Below, one piece after another: positions 39,102 to 48,590 of a DNA stretch of 58,437 nt. The notes under the pieces were generated by a model, which saw only the letters and a list, made by a program, of their open reading frames with translations, had not been told where the DNA came from and made no database searches. The translations under genes and the position numbers were made by a program. Numbering within the stretch: position 1 is the stretch's first letter; each line of letters starts with the position of its first letter. This DNA comes from a virus, in the IMG/VR virus record IMGVR_UViG_3300037336_000026, positions 1-58,437 of that record; one strand, 5' to 3'.

Positions 39102-41090
39102 TTATCCTTCACATGCGAGACATTCATCTGACTCGGTGTTTGTTATTTGGTTTTGTAAGTGGTTACTTAGTTCAGTAAACCCACCAATGTATTCTCCCTT
39201 CAGGTATATCTGAGGTACTGTTCGAACGTCAGGGCGTCCTGTAATTTCAGCTGCAGTCTTACCTTCAACTTCAATATCGATATATTCATACTCAATATTA
39301 TTAAAGGCAAGTAAACCTTTAGCGTTAGCACAGTGAGGACAATTATCCTTACCGTATACAATAGTTCTTTTCTCTTCAATTAACTTATTAGACTCTACCT
39401 TCTTAGATACATTCTCTGCACGAGCAGTTGCCTCAGTACGTAGATAGTATAACCCTTTAAGGCCTTTTTCCCAAGCAGAGAGGTGTACCTTATTAACATA
39501 GGCACGATCAGCACCAGAGGGAAAGAACAAGTTAACAGATTGCCCTTGGCAGATATAACGTTGACGTTGACCTGCTAATTTAACAATATCCATCTGATCA
39601 ATCTCAAAGCTTGTGGCAAATACTTTCTTTGTTTGGTCATCTAAGAAGTCTAAGTGTTGTACTGATCCACTATTAGTGATGATGTTACTCCACACTTCCT
39701 GTGTATTCTTACCAAGAGCTTCTAGTACATCCTTAAGATATAGGTTCTGTACTAAGAAAGAACCAGCACGAGTACGATGAGTATAGGCATTAGCTTTATT
39801 AGGCTCAATACAAGGGGAAGAACTGATTATAATGCTACTAGAGGCATTAGGAGCGATAGCTAGTAGGTGCGCATTACGCATACCGGTACCCACCATATCA
39901 GGAGCTTCTCCACGCTCACCTGCAAGCAACCTGCTAGCCTGTACAGCTGCTTTCTTGATGTAAGAAAACATCTCTTCATTCATAACTACTGAATCTTCAC
40001 TACCAAAGGCAACATTATTACGTTGTAAAGCGTTATGAAAACCCATAGCACCTAGTCCAAGAGACCTTTCTCTTGATGCAGAGTACTTTGCTCGATACAA
40101 AGCAGGAGGGCAATTCTCAATAAAGTATTCGAGTACGTTATCAAGCATAGTAATAAGGTCTGCAATCATTGTGCTACCAACCCAGTCACTATAGTGCTCT
40201 AGATTAACTGAGCTTAAACAACATACAGCAGTACGGTCTTCGTTTGTTACTAGGTGAATCTCATTACAAAGGTTGCTACCATTAATAGATAGACCTAGAT
40301 CCTTCTGTGCTTGTGGTAAAGCCTCATTAGCAGTATCAATAAAGTTAAGATAGGGTTCTCCGGTACGGAAACGGGTTTCTAGAAGCTTCTGCCATACAAC
40401 TCGTGCATCTAACCATTCACCGGTGTTACCCTTCTTAGGGTCGATAAGTTCATATTTAGTTCCTGCTTTTACAGCACTCATGAACCCATCAGTAATATTA
40501 ACAGCATTATGAAGGTTGAAGCACTTACGATTGACATCCCCCGTTGGGATCCTGAGACCGATAAACTCCATAACATCAGGATGATCAACGTTAATATAAG
40601 CAGCATAAGAACCTTTACGTGTTTTACCTTGGCGATATGCCGTCATATCCGCATCTACCGTATGTAGAAACGGGATAGGGCCGGGAGCAATATCCGATAC
40701 ACCTCGTACATCACTCCAATGGCCACCCACACCACCTCCCATAACAGAGAGTAAGCGTAGTTCAGAGCTGTGATCAATAAGACCCTCAATTGTGTCAGGA
40801 ACATACGTTAAGAAGCATGATATTGGTAGACCTTTGGCCTTGTTCGATGAGTCAGGGGCATTAGAAAGAACAGGACTGGCGAACATAAACCAGCCCTTCG
40901 ATACATAGTCATACAAGCGTTGAGCTAACGCTTCATCTCTTATACCTTTAAAATTACTCCATGCCCAAGAAGCACGAGCAAAAATATCTTGTGGGGACTC
41001 CTCACCTTCTTTAGCGTAGAAGTCCATTAACATATCCTGTGAGTAGTCAGCTAGTTGTTTATCACGTTCATAGCTAATTTTAATGTTCAT
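39102..41090 (-). CDS. nrdA: ribonucleotide reductase class I, alpha subunit with inserted glutaredoxin
   Basis: Catalytic subunit, 662 residues. Active-site parts: GLPISCF (first Cys), SNLCNEIHL (Asn-Cys-Glu), AVCCLSS, and GLYYLRTE (radical-transfer tyrosines). There is no N-terminal ATP-cone, so dATP feedback is probably absent. Between the barrel and the usual C-terminal redox tail (DECLACEG, C657/C660) is a complete glutaredoxin domain at about 574-645, with CPHC active site, TVPQIYLKG cis-Pro loop and YIGGFTEL. It can thus be recycled within one chain. A phage promoter precedes it. Confidence 0.93.
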   Translation of the reverse strand: MNIKISYERDKQLADYSQDMLMDFYAKEGEESPQDIFARASWAWSNFKGIRDEALAQRLYDYVSKGWFMFASPVLSNAPDSSNKAKGLPISCFLTYVPDTIEGLIDHSSELRLLSVMGGGVGGHWSDVRGVSDIAPGPIPFLHTVDADMTAYRQGKTRKGSYAAYINVDHPDVMEFIGLRIPTGDVNRKCFNLHNAVNITDGFMSAVKAGTKYELIDPKKGNTGEWLDARVVWQKLLETRFRTGEPYLNFIDTANEALPQAQKDLGLSINGSNLCNEIHLVTNEDRTAVCCLSSVNLEHYSDWVGSTMIADLITMLDNVLEYFIENCPPALYRAKYSASRERSLGLGAMGFHNALQRNNVAFGSEDSVVMNEEMFSYIKKAAVQASRLLAGERGEAPDMVGTGMRNAHLLAIAPNASSSIIISSSPCIEPNKANAYTHRTRAGSFLVQNLYLKDVLEALGKNTQEVWSNIITNSGSVQHLDFLDDQTKKVFATSFEIDQMDIVKLAGQRQRYICQGQSVNLFFPSGADRAYVNKVHLSAWEKGLKGLYYLRTEATARAENVSKKVESNKLIEEKRTIVYGKDNCPHCANAKGLLAFNNIEYEYIDIEVEGKTAAEITGRPDVRTVPQIYLKGEYIGGFTELSNHLQNQITNTESDECLACEG

Positions 41091-41115
41091 TTTTATCCTT
41101 GTTGTTTGTTATTTT

Positions 41116-41133
41116 GTTTGGTATTAGGTACCG
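41116..41133 (-). promoter_or_regulatory. putative phage promoter for nrdA-nrdB
   Basis: On the minus strand CGGTACCTAATACCAAAC, between the end of the RNA polymerase gene and nrdA. The upstream half is a perfect match; AC replaces AG after TAAT. Probably makes the reductase message independently of the polymerase message. Confidence 0.65.
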
Positions 41134-41138
41134 ACTGA

Positions 41139-43337
41139 TTAGCAAAAGAAATACTTTGATTCCATTACATCGATTAAATCTAAACTTCCTAGCTCAGGTT
41201 GTGGTAGAGTGAATGACACTTTGTTATTCATTAGTGTACCTTGTATAACATCAAAGAAGTTTGATACATCATACTGAGCAATGAAAGTCATCTTAGTTAC
41301 TTCCTGTAGAAAGTCCACTCCGGAGGCATGTGTACTGAAGCTATCATGTACAGCTGCAAAGCTTGCATCAAATACATTAATAGTGTTAGCCATATGAGCA
41401 GCATCATAAGAGTGGACAACATTGGGGCTAATACCTGAAGCAAATGATCTACGGCAAGGTACTTTTTCACCTGTATCTTTGTTAAGTACATCCACTCGGA
41501 TAACGTGCATGACACGCCCGTCTTTATTACCGACAATACCTTTGATAGTGCCTCTTTGTTTACGTTCATGTTGTAAGAATGCCTTATATATTACAGGAAA
41601 GCCACTAGGGGTATGCCAATCTAATACGTTACGACCTGAGTTAATCTCATGCTCAACTATCTTTTGCAGATACTTAGTGGTCTTTAACGGGCCATTACAT
41701 ACTGAGTTAATAGCCTTGATAAGATTACCTGACAGCATATTACAATCATCTTCTGTGATGTTGTATTTAACTGTGAAGCCTTCTACGTGGCAGTCATCAT
41801 ACATATTCTTAGAGATACGTTTCTTACCAGCCGAGTATGCACGAGTCATTGAACCTCGTTTAGCGATACCCTTACGAATGTCTTTCATAGGCATACCCTT
41901 ACTGGTAAACCAATCAGGCATTGTAATGATTAGTTCCTTAGCTACAGCTACATAGAAATCTTTTTGGATTTTAGTAGGTACTAAAGAAACTAATTCACCT
42001 GCTTGCTTGTCTTTAGACATAGCTGCTAGGTGCTGCCAACCATTATTACTACCATCAATAGGTATAGGTAATCTAGAGTAATAGTCACCCTTAGAGCTCA
42101 AACATTTAGTTATATCGATACATGCTGCCAAGAAAGCATAAGGCTTTTCTGAGTCATTTATAACCTTTAGATCATTAGCACAACTAATTATGAACTTTAA
42201 ATTCTCCTTAGCCCATGCCTCTCGATCTTCTAAGGTCATCTTATCTACACTAATAGTTTCTAATCCCTCTTCCTTGAGGTAATCTACATAATCAGTTGAT
42301 AACCAATCGATATCTTCTAGCTGATCGATATTGTATGATGCATTGTAGCTATTAGCAGCATGAATAAGCATCCATTTAAAACCTTCTGGAGTAACTTTCT
42401 CCTCGTTATTAAACAAGAACAAACTACGAGACAAGTCACTACCTTGGAACTCCAAGAATGACTCAGCATAATAGATACGACCTCGGTAGTCACATGAAAC
42501 TTCTTGGTAGAAGGTTCTGTCACCAACCATCTCAGCCTTCTTAACTACCTGCATATACTCAAAGTACTTAGAGATCATACGCTGTAGCTTAGGATCTTTC
42601 TTTCCCATGAAAGTAGTACCATCAAGGTGATTAAGCTGCTTAGGTAAATGTAGGTTCTCATGATGTACGTTGTACTCATATAGTACTCCGTCTTCATCTG
42701 TTAACTCTATAATTTCCTTAGGTTTATTATTTTGCATAGCCTTAAGCACATCTAAGTTTAACTTCCAACCTTGCTGTCTTAAAGTTTCAAGAGCCTTAAC
42801 AAAAGGTTTGTCTAAGTACTCATGGAATAGCTTACTGTTAGACCATCCTTTAATGAATGGATCTTTAGTAATACCACTGTACAAACCAGCAATAGGTAAC
42901 GGAGCTTCAAACACAGTACCAATAAGTACTGGCTTAATGTCGTCAGCCTGATTAACAATACGCACCATGTACGGTGCCTTCTGTCCTTCATACTCGCGGA
43001 AGATATCTATCAACCCATCTTGAAGGAATGTTTCTAAGAACAAGTCACCAAGACTTAAAGTTGTTTTGATATTAGTATCATCAACGCCGATAGAACGGGC
43101 GATCCGCTTTCCAATGAGATCACTTGAAAAAGTGAGCTTAACTGAGGCGGTAAACTTGGAGGTTTTATTACGGATACAGTAACGTAGGAGTGTGTCCCAT
43201 GATTCATCTATAAGTCTTTCTAATTCATATTCCCATGTGGGATGGTGTGCTAATAGTCGAGCACCCTCATTATAAATCTTATCTGAGTTTACTACGACTT
43301 TAGATACGCGTTCGGATAAGTATTTTAGTGGATTCAT
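41139..43337 (-). CDS. T7-like single-subunit RNA polymerase
   Basis: 732 residues, shorter than T7 (883) mainly at the N-terminus. Landmarks: DYRGRIYY (T/DxxGR, D283-R287), motif A PIPIDGSNNGWQH (D428), motif B AKRGSMTRAYSAG (K493, Y501), motif C AAVHDSFST (D665), and an aromatic C-terminus (YFFC) comparable to the FAFA end of T7. It would recognise the GGTACCTAATAG promoters and transcribe middle and late genes. The gene follows the primase-helicase gene with no gap, so it starts low in the middle transcript and can boost its own supply. Confidence 0.93.
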   Translation of the reverse strand: MNPLKYLSERVSKVVVNSDKIYNEGARLLAHHPTWEYELERLIDESWDTLLRYCIRNKTSKFTASVKLTFSSDLIGKRIARSIGVDDTNIKTTLSLGDLFLETFLQDGLIDIFREYEGQKAPYMVRIVNQADDIKPVLIGTVFEAPLPIAGLYSGITKDPFIKGWSNSKLFHEYLDKPFVKALETLRQQGWKLNLDVLKAMQNNKPKEIIELTDEDGVLYEYNVHHENLHLPKQLNHLDGTTFMGKKDPKLQRMISKYFEYMQVVKKAEMVGDRTFYQEVSCDYRGRIYYAESFLEFQGSDLSRSLFLFNNEEKVTPEGFKWMLIHAANSYNASYNIDQLEDIDWLSTDYVDYLKEEGLETISVDKMTLEDREAWAKENLKFIISCANDLKVINDSEKPYAFLAACIDITKCLSSKGDYYSRLPIPIDGSNNGWQHLAAMSKDKQAGELVSLVPTKIQKDFYVAVAKELIITMPDWFTSKGMPMKDIRKGIAKRGSMTRAYSAGKKRISKNMYDDCHVEGFTVKYNITEDDCNMLSGNLIKAINSVCNGPLKTTKYLQKIVEHEINSGRNVLDWHTPSGFPVIYKAFLQHERKQRGTIKGIVGNKDGRVMHVIRVDVLNKDTGEKVPCRRSFASGISPNVVHSYDAAHMANTINVFDASFAAVHDSFSTHASGVDFLQEVTKMTFIAQYDVSNFFDVIQGTLMNNKVSFTLPQPELGSLDLIDVMESKYFFC

Positions 43338-44948
43338 CTATTCAAAGTCAATTACAGTGTTTTGAGTTAAACGACCTGTTGCAGTGTCGTATCGAGTTGA
43401 TCCACAATCACCAGTCAAGCCGGTGAATCGTGATTTAAGTACCCTTAATTTAATTGTGTTACGCTCTGATTCTGTTTCAGCAATCATGTTACGAGAAAAT
43501 GCTACGATATCAAACGAGATCTGTTTAATAGAACCAGAACCCTTGATGTCATCTAATGAAGGTAACTTACCCTCTTCAAATGGCTTCATACCAAGACCTG
43601 ATTTACGCAGGTGAGAGATGATACCTAACCATATGTTATGTTTCTTAGTAATCTTAAGCATGTCAGACATGAATGAATCAATTGCTTCATTACCTGTTTT
43701 ACCTTGAACACCCTCAGATACTGCAATAGTAATGTGATCAAGAAAGATATACTTACAACCCATTAAGGCTAAGTGTTCCATCTTATCTGCTAAGGATTCA
43801 TCACTAACAGAGCCTTGGTGATCAAGCATAACTAAACGCTCATCTCCAAACACCTTAGCAAAGGCTTCGTACTTCTCTTCCTCACTAACCTTTTCTCGGT
43901 TAAGATTCTTCTTGAGTTGCATACCAATAAACTTCTCTGCGGTATCACCAACAGATTCTTCTAATGAGACTATACCTACCATATCGGTTGTCTTATCTAA
44001 GATCTCTAGTATAATCTCCTTACTAATAGTAGACTTACCTGCACCTGTGCCTGAGGTAAACAAAACAATATCACCCATACGCATACCATATAGCTTTTCA
44101 TTAAGAGGGTTTAAGCAAATAGGATAGGCAAGTGATACTGTGTTCTGTTTACGCTGGTATTGTTCCCAGATGTCATTACCCTTAACCACACCAGCAGGGC
44201 TGAATGGTCGAGCATCAAACATACAACTCATTAGCGTAACACTACCATGCTTAATTAATACTTCACATGGATCTTTCTCTGGTAGATTAGCTATCTTAAC
44301 TCTTTCGTATCCAATAATCTTAGCAGCAGTCTCGGTTGCCTTACGACCTGCCTCATCATTATCAAACATCAATACAACTTCATCGAAGTTCCTGATCCAG
44401 TCACGTTGAGCAAGGATAATAGAGGTAGCAGACGCTGAAGGGATAGCTACTACAGGATAGAATCTAGAGTACTTATCGTACTGTGCTTGTGCTATTGCTA
44501 ATGCGTCAAGCTCACCTTCAGTAATGATTAATCGTTTACCTGAACCAGCTACGTTCTGACCGAACAATTCAACGTTCTTAAAGTCACCATGAATCAAGAA
44601 GTCCTTTGGTAACTTACGTTCCTTGTAAGCACATACAACGTTATCTTTTGTGTAAGGATAGAAATGAGATTCGATTGTACCATCTTCTGCATAGGCTACC
44701 TTAACTCCGTAGTGTTCAGCTACAGGTTTAGTAATACCTCGTTCTTTAAAGCCACGGGTATCATACGACTTAACTTCATCTAGGTTTAATACATTAGCGT
44801 AGATCATCTTAGCCATAGGTTTTTCTTTCTGGTTTATTAAATTACTTTTCTGACAACTAAAACAAAATCCAAACTCATCATCATCCTTGTAAGAGAATGC
44901 ATCTGATGAGCTGCATTTTGGACATGCTGTGTGATACCATCTGCTCAT
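43338..44948 (-). CDS. T7 gp4-like primase-helicase
   Basis: 536 residues that unwind DNA and make primers. N-terminal zinc ribbon with CPKC (residues 9-12) and CFSC (29-32); TOPRIM primase part with ITEGELDALAIA and LMFDNDEAGRKA; RecA-like DnaB helicase with Walker A TSGTGAGKST, Walker B KYIFLDHITIAV and the arginine-finger region GSGSIKQISFDIVAFSRN. Domain order is complete. It overlaps nothing but abuts the RNA polymerase gene directly. Confidence 0.93.
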   Translation of the reverse strand: MSRWYHTACPKCSSSDAFSYKDDDEFGFCFSCQKSNLINQKEKPMAKMIYANVLNLDEVKSYDTRGFKERGITKPVAEHYGVKVAYAEDGTIESHFYPYTKDNVVCAYKERKLPKDFLIHGDFKNVELFGQNVAGSGKRLIITEGELDALAIAQAQYDKYSRFYPVVAIPSASATSIILAQRDWIRNFDEVVLMFDNDEAGRKATETAAKIIGYERVKIANLPEKDPCEVLIKHGSVTLMSCMFDARPFSPAGVVKGNDIWEQYQRKQNTVSLAYPICLNPLNEKLYGMRMGDIVLFTSGTGAGKSTISKEIILEILDKTTDMVGIVSLEESVGDTAEKFIGMQLKKNLNREKVSEEEKYEAFAKVFGDERLVMLDHQGSVSDESLADKMEHLALMGCKYIFLDHITIAVSEGVQGKTGNEAIDSFMSDMLKITKKHNIWLGIISHLRKSGLGMKPFEEGKLPSLDDIKGSGSIKQISFDIVAFSRNMIAETESERNTIKLRVLKSRFTGLTGDCGSTRYDTATGRLTQNTVIDFE

Positions 44949-45110
44949 TTAATTCCAATCTTGATCTTCTCTGATCTCTCTGATTAACTGCCTACGTTCT
45001 TTAGCTGTTTGTTGTGTATCCCTTTTACGTGTAAATTGATCGCGGTATTCTGACTTAGGGTTTAAGTCTTCAACCTCTTTGTGTTTAGACTTGTCGTCTT
45101 TATTTTTCAT
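44949..45110 (-). CDS. 53-aa charged hypothetical protein
   Basis: Begins ATG 45110, overlapping the TGA of the GIY-YIG gene by four bases (ATGA), and ends at the base before the primase start. Composed almost only of Lys, Glu, Asp, Arg and Gln (KNKDDKSKHKEVEDL ... RRQLIREIREDQ), so probably one long helix. Tight coupling on both sides supports a real gene, perhaps a replication accessory. Confidence 0.6.
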   Translation of the reverse strand: MKNKDDKSKHKEVEDLNPKSEYRDQFTRKRDTQQTAKERRQLIREIREDQDWN

Positions 45111-45526
45111 AACTTAGGTTTAATAAATTTTACTGCACCAATATTACCATTGTACCAGAGTCTCTCTCCTGATTCAATCTCTTCCCTAGATAATACTTCT
45201 GATAGCCATTGCTCCTGTACTTCACGGTAGGTTAACATTCCTTTCCCTATTACCCAGTCATAAATGACAAAGGTAAATGCTCCTTTACCGTACTTCTTAA
45301 TGTCATCGTTCAATTCCTTACATGATGAGGTGTAAACCCTCCAAGCAGATTCCTTAACGGTCTTAACTCGGCGAGACTTACCTTCAACTCTTTTCATAGA
45401 TACACTTACGAGTTGTTTTCTTCCGATATATTTTCTTCCTGTGATAAGGTTTTCGATATAGTAGATGAATCCAAAGGCATCGTCTGGTCTATCACTAAGG
45501 GGGTTCCAGTGTCCGTAATCGTCCAT
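45107..45526 (-). CDS. GIY-YIG endonuclease-like protein
   Basis: 139 residues. The GIY-YIG core appears as GFIYYIENLITGRKYIGRKQL, with a following conserved Arg/Tyr region (WRVYTSSCKELNDDIKKYGKG) and the later catalytic-type Glu (EVQEQWLSE). It stands where T7 has endonuclease I and may resolve replication intermediates or act as a homing enzyme. The first 121 bases overlap the end of the exonuclease gene in another frame, an unusually long overlap. Confidence 0.75.
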   Translation of the reverse strand: MDDYGHWNPLSDRPDDAFGFIYYIENLITGRKYIGRKQLVSVSMKRVEGKSRRVKTVKESAWRVYTSSCKELNDDIKKYGKGAFTFVIYDWVIGKGMLTYREVQEQWLSEVLSREEIESGERLWYNGNIGAVKFIKPKL

Positions 45527-46257
45527 GATAATTTTTCTTCTAGTTGTTCGTAGGTTAACGGGATACAGTCATCCAAGTACTCTCGGATATAGATTAGGTT
45601 AGCACACTTAGTGAACTCTTCCTTCCAATTATAACCTACTTTAGACTTCCAAGTCTCAATAACCCTACTCCATATATAGTCAGTAGGTAGATCTTTAAGA
45701 ATCTTTTCTGCTGTTTTAGGGCCAACACCTTTTAGACCTCTAATGTTATCGGTTGAGTCACCGGTAAGCATCTGTGTCATAAGGAATAGGTAACTCTCTT
45801 GGGGTTCCATGTAGTATAACTTAGTAGTTCTAAAGTTATAATGGTATCCAGGAAGTGTATCTAAGTCTTTATCTATGTGACATATAACATAACGTTTATT
45901 ATCCTTTAATGCTATCTCTCCATAGATACCACAGTAGTCATCAGCCTCTGCTCCATCAGAACAAAAACAGAACGCACCAGCATACTCATATAGCATGTTG
46001 ATACGATCTTTAATCTCTGGGTCTATGTTATTTTTACGATTAGCCTTGTAGTCATCTGTAACTGAGTACCTGAAGTTATCAGTACCTTTAATAAACACAG
46101 CGCCCTCTATTGAGCCTGTGTTAGACATAATCTCTTTTAACTTATCGTCAAAAGCTTTCTTAGCTAATACTGGTGATGGCTGGTAGTGAGCTATCTGGTA
46201 GATAATACTATCAGCATCAATGATTGCTAAGTCAAACTGATCGTCTGATTCAATCAT
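45406..46257 (-). CDS. T7 gp6-like 5'-3' exonuclease
   Basis: 283 residues of the FEN/PIN fold. Acidic metal-binding points in AIIDADSIIY, GAEADDYCG and HIDKDLDTLPG; arch-region basic YKANRKN; helix-three-turn-helix with LTGDSTDNIRGLKGVGPKTAEKIL. In T7 this enzyme removes RNA primers and degrades host DNA. The last 40 residues, which overlap the GIY-YIG gene, are Ser/Glu-rich and probably unstructured. Confidence 0.9.
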   Translation of the reverse strand: MIESDDQFDLAIIDADSIIYQIAHYQPSPVLAKKAFDDKLKEIMSNTGSIEGAVFIKGTDNFRYSVTDDYKANRKNNIDPEIKDRINMLYEYAGAFCFCSDGAEADDYCGIYGEIALKDNKRYVICHIDKDLDTLPGYHYNFRTTKLYYMEPQESYLFLMTQMLTGDSTDNIRGLKGVGPKTAEKILKDLPTDYIWSRVIETWKSKVGYNWKEEFTKCANLIYIREYLDDCIPLTYEQLEEKLSWTITDTGTPLVIDQTMPLDSSTISKTLSQEENISEENNS

Positions 46258-46269
46258 AATCTTCCTTTG

Positions 46270-48117
46270 TTAATGAACGTCTGCATAGGTCTTACCTACC
46301 TTAGCTTCACCACCCATACAGGTGATACCAAACCACTTAGGTGCTTCAGTAAAAGCTTCTTCAGATAGCTCACGTAGTTCTTCTACGTGTTCATCCTTAC
46401 AGACAACTGCCAATTCATCGTGATAATGAAGGACAAAGTAGTGTGGGATCTTTCGTTCCCTTAGTTTTCTTTTGAGATATACTGCTGCGGCTTTACATGT
46501 AACCCCTTCAGCTGTTTGTAGTATGTAGTTAAGTACCTGATGAGGTGATGATACGAATACTAATCGACCATCAATACCACGTACAAAAGCTTTCTCCTTA
46601 CCAAACGCTCCAGCAGTATTATTATACTGAGTCATTATCTTATCTTTAAGTTCTGGTAAGCCCGGTGTGGACTTCTCAAACTTAACCATAGCTTCTTGAC
46701 CTAATTTAGCATCTCGTTTACCGCTAAGTATAAGACCTAACTTACCTGCACCACCACCGAATAGGAAAGCATACAAGAAAGGTTTAGCTAAGTCACGACT
46801 TACATTCAGGGTATCAGCATTACGTTGATGTACGTCACCGTTAATTACCTCATTAGTGAACTCATCGTTACCAATGTAGTGGCAGAGACCACGCATCTGA
46901 TTACCTGATGAGTCGGCACCTACAATAGTAGTTCCCTCTTCACATATCAGTAATGATCGCATCTCTTTACCGTATACAGAGCTTACCTTAGGTAGGTTAG
47001 CTACTACCTCATGACGACATCTGAAAGTAGGTGTACCGATAGTCCACATACGACCATGAAGGCGATTGTCTAATGATTCTTTTACTTCCTTTATCCATCC
47101 TTCTAGAATACTTTTACGGCTACGTATAGTATAGAAGTCACTTAGCAGCATAGCGTCCGCACCTAACAGCGACAATGATGAGTCAGAAAGCTTAGGAGAC
47201 TTGTTGACAAACTTACCGTTGATACGTTCAACATTCCATTCATCGGGTACCCATCCTAGTGAGTACAACCAATCCTTAGCTACCTCAATTGATCCTGCTT
47301 TACCTTGTTCAAATGATACTCTGCAGTATGCACCAAGGATAGGCCTATCTCTTTTACCACTCTCTTGAGTGTAACCGAAGTGCTTAACAGTAGATAATGT
47401 GTAGCAACCATCCTTACGCCATGCAGGTTCTTTGTACTCAGTAGGCTTATCAATCTTGATACATCGCATACCAATCTTAGGCTCCAGCACCTGCTCGATA
47501 GCATCTACCTTATTGTTTATCTTTGTAAGTAGTGTCTGAGCACCAGCCATATCAAACATCCATCCCTTATTACGGATCTCAGCTTCAATCGCAGAGAATT
47601 CCATCTCTACTTCGATACCCTTCTTAAAGTTAGGGTGCTTGCTTATGATCTTACTAGACTCTATGGCAAGCTCTTTGTAGACCTTAACGTTTAACTCTAC
47701 ATCTCGGATACAGTATTTAAGCATCTCTTTAGAGTAAGAATCAAAGTCATTGAACTCTATCTTAGGAAATTCTAACTTACTGCCCCATCCTGCTAGACCA
47801 TGTTTGTGGTCACGCCTGTACTGGTTTATCTGCGACAGTACCCATGTATCGATTACTTGTTGATTATCAGTAGGTGTCCAACCAGTTAGGTGCTCTAACA
47901 CTACTAAGTCATATCCAATAAAGTTATGACCGAATAGAATGTCAGCTGTCCCAATGAACTCTAGACCTTCTTTGAGCGAAGGTAGTTCTTTATCATGGTC
48001 AGAGAACGAGTACACCGTACCCGTATCTGAATCAATAGCAACCATACACCAGATCTTAGAGACATGTGGCATAAAGCCGTTGGTCTCTAAGTCTACGCAT
48101 AGTCTTAATTTACTCAT
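46270..48117 (-). CDS. family A DNA polymerase (T7-type)
   Basis: 615 residues. N-terminal 3'-5' exonuclease with DLETNGF, HNFIGYDL and YCIRDVELN. Polymerase domain with motif A GADSSGNQMRGLCHY, motif B RDLAKPFLYAFLFGGG and motif C HYHDELAVV. It is about 90 residues shorter than T7 DNA polymerase. The region corresponding to the T7 thioredoxin-binding thumb loop cannot be judged by eye. Overlaps the upstream peptidase-like gene by 4 bases. Confidence 0.93.
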   Translation of the reverse strand: MSKLRLCVDLETNGFMPHVSKIWCMVAIDSDTGTVYSFSDHDKELPSLKEGLEFIGTADILFGHNFIGYDLVVLEHLTGWTPTDNQQVIDTWVLSQINQYRRDHKHGLAGWGSKLEFPKIEFNDFDSYSKEMLKYCIRDVELNVKVYKELAIESSKIISKHPNFKKGIEVEMEFSAIEAEIRNKGWMFDMAGAQTLLTKINNKVDAIEQVLEPKIGMRCIKIDKPTEYKEPAWRKDGCYTLSTVKHFGYTQESGKRDRPILGAYCRVSFEQGKAGSIEVAKDWLYSLGWVPDEWNVERINGKFVNKSPKLSDSSLSLLGADAMLLSDFYTIRSRKSILEGWIKEVKESLDNRLHGRMWTIGTPTFRCRHEVVANLPKVSSVYGKEMRSLLICEEGTTIVGADSSGNQMRGLCHYIGNDEFTNEVINGDVHQRNADTLNVSRDLAKPFLYAFLFGGGAGKLGLILSGKRDAKLGQEAMVKFEKSTPGLPELKDKIMTQYNNTAGAFGKEKAFVRGIDGRLVFVSSPHQVLNYILQTAEGVTCKAAAVYLKRKLRERKIPHYFVLHYHDELAVVCKDEHVEELRELSEEAFTEAPKWFGITCMGGEAKVGKTYADVH

Positions 48118-48590
48118 AGTATTTTATCTCCATATTTTTCTGCATAGAAGTACTCTAACATACGAGCTTCCATCTCCATAGGTTCAAAGCAGTATGCTTC
48201 AAACTCATCTAACTTATCGTACTTCAAACCTTTTACAGTAAACCCCTTACGATTACAGAGGAACTGTGCAGCGTGTACGAACTCATGGCATAGTACAGCC
48301 AAGAAGTGATCTACCATGTAGGGATTACCTTCCCAATCATTCATGAAAGGATCTCTTACTTGTATAAGCATACGTCCACAGTCCTCAGACATTGCAGTCA
48401 GTCCCTGTGATTTAGAATCAATATCATATTCAACAAGACATACATGTATCTGCATTGGCTTATCAGTTATTGTTAGCCCATAACGTTTACTGTAGTCTGT
48501 TACTACATTAATTAGTAGTTGTTTAATATCCTTTTCAGACGGAGGTAAACAAGAGACATTAACCTTGATATTCTTGGGTAGCTTATTCAT
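48114..48590 (-). CDS. small HExxH zinc metallopeptidase-like protein
   Basis: 158 residues from ATG 48590 (MNKLPKNIKVNV), which has AGGAGA just upstream; a longer frame starts at 48629. The segment AVLCHEFVHAAQFLC is a zinc-peptidase HExxH motif, and a later EPMEMEARMLEYFYAEKYG could give the third ligand (Glu), as in small gluzincin- or SprT-like proteins. It ends 4 bases inside the DNA polymerase gene. Possible roles: processing a host or phage protein, or a DNA-protein crosslink protease. Function unproven. Confidence 0.6.
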   Translation of the reverse strand: MNKLPKNIKVNVSCLPPSEKDIKQLLINVVTDYSKRYGLTITDKPMQIHVCLVEYDIDSKSQGLTAMSEDCGRMLIQVRDPFMNDWEGNPYMVDHFLAVLCHEFVHAAQFLCNRKGFTVKGLKYDKLDEFEAYCFEPMEMEARMLEYFYAEKYGDKIL

